Positions 19,518 to 27,484 of a stretch of DNA of 41,981 nt are shown piece by piece (positions within the stretch are counted from its first letter, which is position 1; each line of letters begins with the position of its first letter). Source of the DNA: Boseongicola sp. (GTDB lineage: Bacteria > Pseudomonadota > Alphaproteobacteria > Rhodobacterales > Rhodobacteraceae); NCBI GenBank assembly GCA_028824715.1, contig JAPPCV010000097.1, positions 1 through 41,981 on the forward strand, given 5' to 3'. The notes under the pieces are model-generated. The model had not been told where the DNA came from. It made no database searches and saw only the letters and a list, made by a program, of their open reading frames with translations. The translations under genes and the position numbers were made by a program.

Positions 19518-19854
19518 CCAGGACTCACCCGGATCGTTCACGCACCAGTTCCCTGACACTGGCACAATTTCAGAGCGGCTCGCGGCAGGCAAATTGCGGC
19601 GCTCTGACCGCGCCCTTCCAATGCGCGACTGGCCAAACATGCCATGGTCGTGTCCAGAATGCCGGCTGGCTCGCTCCTCGCACGGCGCTGTCGCACCAAC
19701 CAAGCCTCCCCGCTTGTTCAGGCAAGTCAGTTCAATTCACGGCATCTTCGAATTGCCGGAGCCCATAAACTCGCCGTTCTGAGGTCAAGGCCTGCAGGTA
19801 TCTGACAACCCCTCTCTCTTGCGAGAATGACGGCTGGCTTCCGGTCCTCTGCTT
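19518..19854. other. 337-bp gap between second integrase and the giant gene
   Basis: Two convergent genes end here. No reading frame resembles a protein, no third recombinase is present, and no clear terminator or tRNA-like structure is seen. Confidence 0.4.
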
Positions 19855-22800
19855 TCAATGACCAATCTGTTGATCTACGCGATCCTGATTGTCCCACAAT
19901 TGAGCTTCTCTGTCGTAGCTGGCGCCGATCTGTTCCAGCATTCTCGCGGTGAAGGGGTGTTCGAACGCAACTTGCCGGGCACAGTTTCGATATTGTTCTG
20001 CCAGCTGAAGTTCCGGTGTTTCGCCTGCGACTCTCAAAGTCGCCCCGCGCGCGTTCAGTTTGCCGACGATCATGCCGGTCGCAATGTGTTGTGATCCGAG
20101 ACCGTCGATGGCCTCGCGCACGGCCTCGCACGGCCATATTCCGTCAGTACCTGACGGACAACCGGAAAGCAGTTGACCAATCATCTGGTCGCCGATGTCA
20201 GCGCGGCCATGTTCGCGGGCAAGTGTGCGCACTTGTTCAAGCCACTCCAGTAGCTTCTCGAGATCAATGCTGCCATCGGGCCGGGTTCCGGGAATTCGGC
20301 TCGCTCTGGCGAGAAGCGCGTATGCGGCGTTCGCAATCGCTTCTCGGTTGTCGGGATTCGGTGTTCGCCACTCGATCGGGTCTTCTCCCCCGTCCTTTCG
20401 CCGAAAGCAAAGTGCGAGTGCGTGCATGAAGAGCGCGGGTGATTCCGCGAGTTGCTCCTCCAGATTTCGGAGCCCGTGTTCGGAATGTTCGAGCGCGTTG
20501 ATGAACAGGAATTCGAGCCGGGCAAGATCATCCCTTGATGTGTCGCCACGTTGCTCAAGCGCTTCAAGCGCCGTCGAAACATAATGGCCTTCAATCCGAA
20601 AGTGGTCCACAGGCTCCGCACCGCTGGTCCCGACCTCTGTCAAAAGCCGTATCAGGCGCGGAGAATCGACGTGTTGCCAGCCGATGTGAGCGCCGTGGAA
20701 CGCGGCACGCGGCCGGTCCACCTGGAGCAGTTCGTCGACGAAGGTCGCTGTTTCAGACGCATCATGGCGGCCCCAGCGGGGAACCACCTCTTCCCAGTAT
20801 CGCTGTTTGACTCGCTTCGACTGCCAGTCAACGTGTTGCCAGGTGCCACCATCGAATGGCGCGCAGCACAGGAGCCTCACGCTCGCATCCTCGCTTGAAG
20901 CGAGGCGCGCGAGCAGCTCCACAAGGACGGCATCACGTTCCGGCATGTCGAAACTGGCCAGAAATCCGGAGATGCACTGTTCCCGCTTTTCAAGCTGCTC
21001 ATCCGACTTCCAGTCGATGACATTCTGGACAAAGCCCGCCGCTTCCCGAACGTCCGTGCAGATCTTGGCCATGTGCCACCCCACTACGCTGGAGGCGTTG
21101 CTCCATCGGCAAAGCTCCATGATTCCGTCCAGCCCCTTCTCTGCCCAAACCTCTTGCAGGGCGTCATGCCGCTGGCATGAAATGCGTTCCAAGCTCTGTT
21201 GATAACCCAGGCCTTCGTCCTCAAGACCGTCGACCGATTCATCCACCCAATGGTTCAGGAAGAGCCACAGGTGACGTGTCGCAGGATCCCTGGGTTCGAG
21301 CCGCGCGCAAGCTTGACGGGCATGCCTTCTGGCCAGGTCGTCAAGCTCGTGGTGCCGGCTGCGCCGCGTCAGTGTCCAGCGTCGTATCCGCTCGCGCAGC
21401 GCCGCCTTTCGAACATCGCTCGGGCCAGTGTCACTCCAGGCGGAAACGAGTTTCCATACCCGCTTGCGCTGGCCGGGACTCAACGCTCCTAGACGCTCGA
21501 CGAGATCGCCGAGCGTGTGCTCGTCGTGGGTCGGCCAGTCCAGCGCAAGCTTGATTGCATGAAGCCGACCGTTCCGTGCCTCGTCAACCGTTGTGACCTC
21601 GCCCGCATCATGAGCATCCGTGCGCCATCTCGGCCTGGAGCCGGGGAGCATGATCGTCGAACCCCGATTGATCTGACCGATGCAAATTTGCCAGCCGACT
21701 TGCGGAAACTTGCTGGCAAGCGTCTCCAGAGCCCGTTTTCGCTCGCTGAGCGAGGCTGCAGTCTGAGGAATCCAGAAACAGAAAATTGTTTCCAGCACAC
21801 CGATGGACGTGTTGCCCCAGTTGTCGTCGACTTTCCATTTGCACAGTCTGGCGAGGATGGAAATGACCCGGACCAGCCGCCCTGGCTTCCAAGCAAGCAG
21901 CTGGAGCGCCCAGAGCAGACCCGTTCGCGGACAGTCGCCAAGGATTCCCGCGCCTGCAGGCGTGAACAGCTCGGCAATCTGCGGGACCTCGCTGTTGAGG
22001 TCCGCCTCAATGATGTCGAGAAAGGTGTCCGGTGCGGCCTCGGCGTATTGCGGCAAGTCGCTCTGCTGCGACAGCCAAGTCGTCGCGGCGGATGGGTGTA
22101 GCAATCTATGGACAACATCACTGACACGGGCCGCAAGATCAATTCCCAGGCGGTCGCCGACAAGTGCATTGCCGTGCACAGCCAGAAGCACGAGCGTATC
22201 GCACAAGCCCTCGCGCAAGGCCGACGAATGGTCTCGGCTCTTGCCATAGAGTTCGGCCGCCCATCGCTTGTCCTCCGGCAGTTCCAAGGCCGGATCAACT
22301 TCCGACAGGACAATTTCGGCGGCGACGAGGAAGTCTTCCAGTTGCCGCTTCGTCAGAACCCGATGCGTGGCGTTGAGCGCGTCAATCTTGGAGGTGACGC
22401 CTCGGAGATGCCCGATCGACCAGACAGGCGCTTCGTCCACCGTCTGCAGCTGCGCGACTGTTCGCTCGGCATCTTCATCGGAAGCGCTGGTCAAGCACCG
22501 CAGTATTTCCCGGTCAGCCTCAACGCTGGAATCCCACGCGCCAGCGAGCATGAACGGCATGATCGAACGCGCGACTTTGTTGTCATTGATCCAGTCCGGG
22601 GACTTGACGCCTTCAACCTGTGCGAGCCGCCGCCGAAGGACAGTCGGTGAACGCGCTGACTCCCGTGCGAGCTGGTCCACTCGGGCGTCGTCAAGCCCGG
22701 TGTCGCGCAAGGCCTCGCGGAAGGGTTCATGGCCCAGCAGTTCGAGCGCGATGTTCGCGTTGCAGGTAACCGCGTTGCGACCGCGCACGATGATCGTGTG

Positions 22801-23964
22801 TGTCTTCTTGTGAAGCCCTGCCAAGGCCTTCTCCACCTCCGGCGAAGCGACTATGGCAACGAAGTTCGACGAAATCCCGGCAATGTTCCTGAACGCTGCA
22901 AGCGACCGGATGACGACGGCGCGCTCATGTGTGCCGGGGCATGATTCTCCCGCTCGGCTGAGCGCGCAATTCAGGAAAGCCAGCGCCTCCAGAATCGACT
23001 CGGCAGTGACAACGAATGGCTCTCCTGGAGTTGCACTCAGCCACTTCTCGATCTTCTCCCGGTGCCGTTCCACAGCCGGAGCGAACAGTTTCTTCGGCAG
23101 TTCCGGTTCGGTCACCTTTGCCCATTCCTGCCAGATTTGGTCCAGCGTGGCGACGTCCTGGGCGGGCGGGCCCAGAAATTCCCGCATCCGTGTCTGTGCA
23201 GGTACGGATTGCTCCAGCCATTGTTCCAGGTCGCTGGCGTCGAATGCGCGCACATCCTTCCACTCGCCCTGCGCCACTTTCTCGCTGACCCAGCTGTTCT
23301 TGCCCTGCCAGTTCCGTGGTGTCACGAACACGAAGGTCATCGACTTCCGTTCTTTGGTCGGAACTCTGCGGGTGCGGGCAAGATAGTCCGCCTCCGCCTT
23401 CGTCCGGGGATTCTCGCTGCACCCGAATTCCCAACCGGATTGGCCGCGAGGAATCCAGGGCGTAACCGATCCGGAAGTCACCCGGCCGTCCCAGCCCTTC
23501 CGCTGGGAATTGTCGAACGCCGGAAAATCGACCGCTGCAAGGTTTGCCCCAGTCGAGTGAACAAGCGTGCGCAGCAGTGCCGCGAGTTGCGCCCGGGCAT
23601 CAACGCTGTCGGCCCATGCCGTGATCTGAAGGGCCGTGATCTGAAGATACGCAGGCACGTAGGCGCGGACCGCGATATCGTCCTCTCTTGCGCGCGCAAG
23701 GAATTCATCATGTCGCGCCTGCATCCCAAGAAGGGTTGATGCATCGGTCTGGAATGCCTTTTCGATCCGCATCGCCATTGCCGGCGAAAGAGCCGCGTTG
23801 CCATTCAAAAGATTGGACAGGGCAGGCCGTCCAACGCCGAGCATTTCGGCGACATCCTTCACGGATAGCTCTTCCGGCAGGACCGATTGTCTGATGTACG
23901 GTCCCGGATGGCAGGGCGGTTCCTTGCGTAGTGATTTCATGGCCTCGACTGTCCTTCCTTGCAT
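19855..23964 (-). CDS. 1369-residue protein: HigA-like XRE domain + restriction-endonuclease-like domain + long uncharacterised helical region
   Basis: Residues about 15-92 match HigA-family antitoxins: HPGPYIRQ, then the helix-turn-helix VAEMLGVGRPALSNLLNG and LSPAMAMRIEKAF. Residues about 130-260 look like a PD-(D/E)XK nuclease fold: GWDG (D159), PRGQSGWEFG (E179), K189 in KAEADY, and FVFVTPRNW. E-x-G rather than E-x-K makes activity uncertain. From about residue 300 a strand-helix unit recalls a STAND-type NTPase but without GKT/S. The remaining roughly 900 residues are helical, with PEDKRWAAELYGKSRDHS the most distinctive block. ATG 23964 is chosen because GGAGGG lies six bases upstream. 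No HigB toxin gene is adjacent. An autoregulated defence protein is the inference; no function is proven. Confidence 0.75.
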   Translation of the reverse strand: MQGRTVEAMKSLRKEPPCHPGPYIRQSVLPEELSVKDVAEMLGVGRPALSNLLNGNAALSPAMAMRIEKAFQTDASTLLGMQARHDEFLARAREDDIAVRAYVPAYLQITALQITAWADSVDARAQLAALLRTLVHSTGANLAAVDFPAFDNSQRKGWDGRVTSGSVTPWIPRGQSGWEFGCSENPRTKAEADYLARTRRVPTKERKSMTFVFVTPRNWQGKNSWVSEKVAQGEWKDVRAFDASDLEQWLEQSVPAQTRMREFLGPPAQDVATLDQIWQEWAKVTEPELPKKLFAPAVERHREKIEKWLSATPGEPFVVTAESILEALAFLNCALSRAGESCPGTHERAVVIRSLAAFRNIAGISSNFVAIVASPEVEKALAGLHKKTHTIIVRGRNAVTCNANIALELLGHEPFREALRDTGLDDARVDQLARESARSPTVLRRRLAQVEGVKSPDWINDNKVARSIMPFMLAGAWDSSVEADREILRCLTSASDEDAERTVAQLQTVDEAPVWSIGHLRGVTSKIDALNATHRVLTKRQLEDFLVAAEIVLSEVDPALELPEDKRWAAELYGKSRDHSSALREGLCDTLVLLAVHGNALVGDRLGIDLAARVSDVVHRLLHPSAATTWLSQQSDLPQYAEAAPDTFLDIIEADLNSEVPQIAELFTPAGAGILGDCPRTGLLWALQLLAWKPGRLVRVISILARLCKWKVDDNWGNTSIGVLETIFCFWIPQTAASLSERKRALETLASKFPQVGWQICIGQINRGSTIMLPGSRPRWRTDAHDAGEVTTVDEARNGRLHAIKLALDWPTHDEHTLGDLVERLGALSPGQRKRVWKLVSAWSDTGPSDVRKAALRERIRRWTLTRRSRHHELDDLARRHARQACARLEPRDPATRHLWLFLNHWVDESVDGLEDEGLGYQQSLERISCQRHDALQEVWAEKGLDGIMELCRWSNASSVVGWHMAKICTDVREAAGFVQNVIDWKSDEQLEKREQCISGFLASFDMPERDAVLVELLARLASSEDASVRLLCCAPFDGGTWQHVDWQSKRVKQRYWEEVVPRWGRHDASETATFVDELLQVDRPRAAFHGAHIGWQHVDSPRLIRLLTEVGTSGAEPVDHFRIEGHYVSTALEALEQRGDTSRDDLARLEFLFINALEHSEHGLRNLEEQLAESPALFMHALALCFRRKDGGEDPIEWRTPNPDNREAIANAAYALLARASRIPGTRPDGSIDLEKLLEWLEQVRTLAREHGRADIGDQMIGQLLSGCPSGTDGIWPCEAVREAIDGLGSQHIATGMIVGKLNARGATLRVAGETPELQLAEQYRNCARQVAFEHPFTARMLEQIGASYDREAQLWDNQDRVDQQIGH

Positions 23965-24021
23965 CTGACCCTCCGCTCAAGGCGGGCATCGGCGGCGCTC
24001 TCGCCGATCCCTTGAGTTTTT

Positions 24022-24060
24022 CGTGCAGCGTGTTGCGCAACACAAGTCAATAGATTGACA
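24022..24060 (-). promoter_or_regulatory. putative promoter and self-operator of the HigA-like giant gene
   Basis: Upstream of the giant gene, a perfect 14-bp palindrome GTGTTGCGCAACAC occupies 24030-24043. On the minus strand it falls within the 17-base spacer between a -35-like TTGACT (24050-24045) and a weak -10 position (24027-24022). A second inverted repeat, GTCAAT-AG-ATTGAC, lies at 24046-24059. HigA-type antitoxins usually bind palindromes in their own promoters, so repression by the gene product is a natural inference. Confidence 0.5.
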
Positions 24061-24690
24061 TTCGGACGCCAAGATCAGGTCGTCTGCCCTCGTATCCCTT
24101 GCAGCGAGTTGGTTTTCGGGCATCAGATGCATGGCGATGCGGTCCGACAGGGCCTCCACCCAAGGAAGACCTTGCCGACTTCGTCCATGAATGCTCCGTG
24201 AGATATTGCGGCGCGAAGACAGAAACGCCGTCACGCGAACCCGCGCACAAGCCGCCGCGACTCAATTGAGGCGACGGCGGTGCCGGCGCCTGACACGAAC
24301 GTGCTGTCCGAACTGTTCGGACTGGACCCGATGCCGCGGTCACGCCGTTGCTCCCGCTGCGCAAGACATAAAGCCGCCACGTTACCGCGGTCGGCGAAAC
24401 GGGATCTCGGCTCAGGGTCCGTATCATGTCGCCGGGAAGGCGACGCGACGGACGGTTGGCAGGACTTAGCCGGACGCTGCCCGTCGGACTTGCCGCGTCC
24501 GCCCGTGCCGAGACTGCCGCTGAACAGCGGGCCAATGGCCTTCGAGCGAACCAAGAATCATGGACTTCAAAACAGGTTGGGGTGCAACCTTTTTTCGCAG
24601 GACGCTTGACAATCCGAGACCTAAAGGGATGACGGGCTCGCGGCGCGACCGCCATGAGGTGGACGGCGACCCACAGGGAGAACTGGAAAC
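24061..24690. other. 630-bp divergent intergenic region with a possible vapC relic
   Basis: This stretch separates the giant gene from the SIR2 gene and contains no intact gene. From the GTG at 24280 (+ strand) a short peptide, PDTNVLSELFGLDP, matches the start of PIN-domain VapC toxins, but similarity stops within about 15 codons and the rest of the frame is unlike VapC. It may be a decayed toxin gene or chance. A perfect palindrome CTCAATTGAG lies at 24261-24270. Confidence 0.3.
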
Positions 24691-25629
24691 TTGGCGCAAA
24701 TGCAGGACATTCTCAAGGAGCACAGTGAACGTCTCACTCTCATGGTCGGAAACGGAATAAACCTCTCCAACGGTCGTCCAGGGAACGAATCTTGGAAGGA
24801 CATTCTTGAACGGATCGGCAGGAACCTCAGGTTCCCGGTGTCGAGGCAAGAATTGGACAAAAGGTCGTTGGTTGAATTCAGCGACCTGCTGCAACTTCAT
24901 TCTGAAGATGCCGACGATGATGATGATGATCGCAATAAGTCGGTGCAGAGAGCATTTAGCGAGACGATTGAGAATTGGAAACATGGACGGAGTCACGCCG
25001 CCATTACGAAATGGGCGAAAAGATACGACGCCCCGATTCTGACCACAAATTTCGACACGACCCTCTCTGACGCCTGCGGCGCAAAGCTGGAACATGCGAA
25101 GAAAGGCTCGGAAGGCGCGCCGTTCTCTCGCTTCTATCCATGGAGCTCTCGATACGAAGTGCCAGGTCAGCCGATTGACAAGCCTCGGAACAGTTTCGCG
25201 ATCTGGCACATCAACGGGATGTCAGAGTACCTCAGCAGCGTTCGGCTTGGACTTTCACACTACATGGGCTCGGTTCAGCAGGCCCGGACTTGGATGCATC
25301 GCGGCGACGACCGGCTGTTCGCCAATGAGCATGCGATCGATCGCTGGAAGGGGTGGAACACATGGCTTGACGCCTTCTTCGCGAACGATCTCCTGATTTT
25401 CGGGCTCGGGCTGAGCAGGGACGAGGTGTTCCTGCGATGGCTGCTGATCGAGAGGGCCAGGTACTTCCGAAAGTTCGGAAACCGGGATCGCAAGGCATGG
25501 TACGTCTGGGCGAAGGGAGAGGAAAAGGAAGATCGGGACAGGGACTTTTTTCTGAAACACGTCGGCGTGCAGGTTGTGGGTGTGAAGAGCTTTGGTGCAA
25601 TTTACTCGTGCCAGACTTGGAGCGCCTGA
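24691..25629 (+). CDS. SIR2-family NAD-binding protein (probable defence effector)
   Basis: A 312-residue protein with the SIR2_2-type fold. The NAD-binding loop is GNGINL at residues 20-25, followed by TTNFD at 118-122, IWHINGM at 171-177 with the candidate catalytic H173, and LIFGLGLSRDE near 215. Proteins of this kind deplete NAD+ in several anti-phage systems (family knowledge). No partner (HerA, Argonaute, DUF4020) is adjacent, so it may act alone. The TTG at 24691 lies ten bases after GGGAG; the ATG nine bases later is an alternative. Residues 73-80 form a run of aspartates from a GAT repeat. Confidence 0.82.
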   Translation: MAQMQDILKEHSERLTLMVGNGINLSNGRPGNESWKDILERIGRNLRFPVSRQELDKRSLVEFSDLLQLHSEDADDDDDDRNKSVQRAFSETIENWKHGRSHAAITKWAKRYDAPILTTNFDTTLSDACGAKLEHAKKGSEGAPFSRFYPWSSRYEVPGQPIDKPRNSFAIWHINGMSEYLSSVRLGLSHYMGSVQQARTWMHRGDDRLFANEHAIDRWKGWNTWLDAFFANDLLIFGLGLSRDEVFLRWLLIERARYFRKFGNRDRKAWYVWAKGEEKEDRDRDFFLKHVGVQVVGVKSFGAIYSCQTWSA

Positions 25630-25826
25630 GCATCTTGAGGCGGTGGGAGCGAAATGAAGAGCCTGTCCGATCGTCGTTACGGAAGTCAGCGAAATCCAGG
25701 AAGAATCGCAGAGGCAGAAACCGGGCTTCGGGGAGGGAATTGGCGTTGTCAGGCAAGTCGAAAGAACAGGCATTGAGCGGGCCGAGACGCGGGCTGGACG
25801 TTGTGGCCGCCAAGATAGGGAATCCA

Positions 25827-26168
25827 ATGACAGGACGCACACGACTTGCGGCGACCGTCGCAGTGGCGGCACTTCTGACGGCCTGCGCGAAACGACCGGA
25901 GAGCATCCCGGCCGCAAAGACCGAGACCGAAGCCTATGAGCGTGCCTCCTGCGATTCCCTTCGCGTAAGGCGCGCAGAGATCGAAGCCGATCTGAACGCA
26001 CTGGCCGCTGCGCAAAGAGGGGCGGCGAATGCCGATGCCGTCGGCGTCCTTCTTCTGGCGCTTCCGATTTCCTCGATGGCGGGGAACGACCGGGAAGCTC
26101 AGGTTGCCATCGCCAAGGGGCGGCTGGACGCAATCAAGATCGTTCAGGTGCGCAAGGGCTGCAGTTGA
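25827..26168 (+). CDS. small predicted lipoprotein
   Basis: A 113-residue exported lipoprotein. It has a signal peptide with a lipobox LLTAC near residues 17-21. The mature part has a helical region (RVRRAEIEADLNALAAAQRGAAN), a hydrophobic glycine/leucine-rich stretch (GVLLLALPISSMAG) and a second helix ending in a C-terminal cysteine (RKGCS), which could pair with C46 or so. The pattern fits a family of small alphaproteobacterial lipoproteins of unknown function. The frame is open far upstream into the SIR2 gene, but ATG 25827 is the start that yields the signal peptide. It is codirectional with the next lipoprotein gene, 51 bases away. Confidence 0.7.
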   Translation: MTGRTRLAATVAVAALLTACAKRPESIPAAKTETEAYERASCDSLRVRRAEIEADLNALAAAQRGAANADAVGVLLLALPISSMAGNDREAQVAIAKGRLDAIKIVQVRKGCS

Positions 26169-26219
26169 GATTTCGCGAGGACCGAACCCCCCAAATCAAC
26201 CGAACCCAGGAAATCGATC

Positions 26220-26618
26220 ATGAAGAAGCCAGCACTGGCGGTCGCGGCATCAACAATCCTGCTGACGGCCTGCTACCAGCCCACGACACTGCAAGGCAAG
26301 ATCCGAGGCACCAACCGACCGGCGGCAATCCTGTTCGAGCACCAGCAGTTCCCGCACGCGCACATTCTGACGGCCACCATCTCGGACGAAACGTTTCATG
26401 GAAAGGGCGTCCAGGACAAAACTGACACCTTCGGACATATCGGCACCCAGACGACATTCTTCACCACGTACGGAAACGAAACCGCCATCCTCCACGGGTC
26501 GAGAGGATCGACCCTGATTTGCCACTTCGCATACGACAATCCAAGTTCCGGCCCATATGGAGGCGGGATAGGAAAGTGTGACCACACGAACGGAATAACA
26601 ATCGATCTGATTTTCTGA
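26220..26618 (+). CDS. small predicted lipoprotein with Cys-containing Gly-rich C-terminus
   Basis: A 132-residue exported lipoprotein. The signal peptide MKKPALAVAASTILLTAC ends in a clear lipobox with C18 as the acylated residue. The mature domain is beta-rich and ends in STLICHFAYDNPSSG, GGGIGKCDHTNG and ITIDLIF, with two cysteines that could form a disulfide. This tail recurs in small alphaproteobacterial lipoproteins whose function is not known to me. It forms a pair with the preceding lipoprotein gene and may be chromosomal or phage-derived cargo in the island. Confidence 0.7.
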   Translation: MKKPALAVAASTILLTACYQPTTLQGKIRGTNRPAAILFEHQQFPHAHILTATISDETFHGKGVQDKTDTFGHIGTQTTFFTTYGNETAILHGSRGSTLICHFAYDNPSSGPYGGGIGKCDHTNGITIDLIF

Positions 26619-26956
26619 GTTTCAGTGCCAAGGGAAATTCGAAATGACCAAGGTTCTCTCCAAGGAAGTCATGGAGAAGGTAGCCCTTGCCCCCGCGCGG
26701 CGGTGGCCCTGCCGCGAAAGTAAAACGGTGCTTGCGGCGGCGCTTTCCAGGATGTGACCTGTCGGCAGGTCGGGACAGTCGATGCCGGGGTTGCAATGGC
26801 GTGCCGAGTCACCCGTAAGGTAGCCTGGCCCAAACCATAATCGGCGTCTGTCACTGATGGCGTGGGCCCTGCCCGTACCCTCGTTCAAGAGACTGAGATT
26901 CAGCCGTGGTCCCTCTCCGGCCCGAGTGCAGCGAGGCGAGAAGAGGAGGGAACCGC
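26619..26956 (+). other. 5' non-coding segment of the IS110 remnant (possible bridge-RNA locus)
   Basis: About 340 bases of GC-rich sequence without a convincing gene precede the IS110 transposase start. In IS110-group elements the segment between the left end and the transposase gene encodes the structured bridge RNA (known for the family). Short inverted segments are visible, for example around the CCTGTCGGCAGG at 26757-26768. The true left end is not recognisable. A 37-codon frame at 26644-26757 is the only small ORF and has no recognisable similarity. Confidence 0.3.
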
Positions 26957-27415
26957 ATGCCACGCAAGTGGAGAGACAAGGCCGACAGCCTCAAGGTCGT
27001 GAACCCTGACTGCGCCGGAATTCACATCGGCAAGGACACGCACGACGTCGCGGTCGGTCCCGACCGGAGCCCGGAGCCGGTGCGGTCGTTCGACGCCTTC
27101 ACGCCGGACCTGGAGGAGATGGCGGCATGGCTGTCGTCCTGCGGGGTGAAGAAGGTGACGATGGAGTCGACCTCGGTATACTGGATGCCCGTCTTCGAGG
27201 TGCTGGACCGGACCGGCTTCAAAGTAAAGTACTTCTGGCGGACGTGTCTAACTCGCACATCTCCCAAGTCCGCAACTGCCGATGCACCAACACTCTTTTC
27301 TGATCAGAATATCCACGCCTTGAAATTCCGAATCGCGTCAACCGCCATCTTGATTCAAGATGCGCGCGACGCGCCCGCAGCAAGTCGCCACATTAGTCCC
27401 GGTGACCGCTGCTAA
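26957..27415 (+). pseudogene. IS110-family transposase, 3'-truncated
   Basis: The ATG at 26957 follows AGGAGGG and begins a typical IS110 transposase: NPDCAGIHIGKDTHDVAVGPD, FDAFTPDLEEMAAWL and VTMESTSVYWMPVFEVLDRTGF, the RuvC-like DEDD domain with E70. Similarity ends near residue 90-95. The remaining codons to the stop at 27415 are unrelated, and the Tnp20 domain with its catalytic serine is gone. An intact protein would be well over 300 residues. H23 occupies the place where many relatives have the first catalytic aspartate. The element is dead. Confidence 0.75.
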
Positions 27416-27484
27416 ATTTTCGCAAGAACACAGAGAGATCTAGCTCGAGCTCGTCCATCCAGATGCTCGACCTCCCGTGCTGCA

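Noticed and set aside
19518-19854. A third recombinase completing a recombinase-in-trio element
   Set aside because: No frame in this gap encodes recombinase motifs, and the next gene is on the opposite strand.
21285-21312. TGGGTTCGAGCC-like stretch resembling a tRNA T-arm
   Set aside because: It lies in the giant coding gene and no matching acceptor, D or anticodon arms are present around it.
24047-24655. 202-codon minus-strand frame upstream of the giant gene as a HigB toxin
   Set aside because: Its composition is arginine/serine/proline-rich shadow sequence with no RelE/HigB motif; it also runs through the putative operator region.
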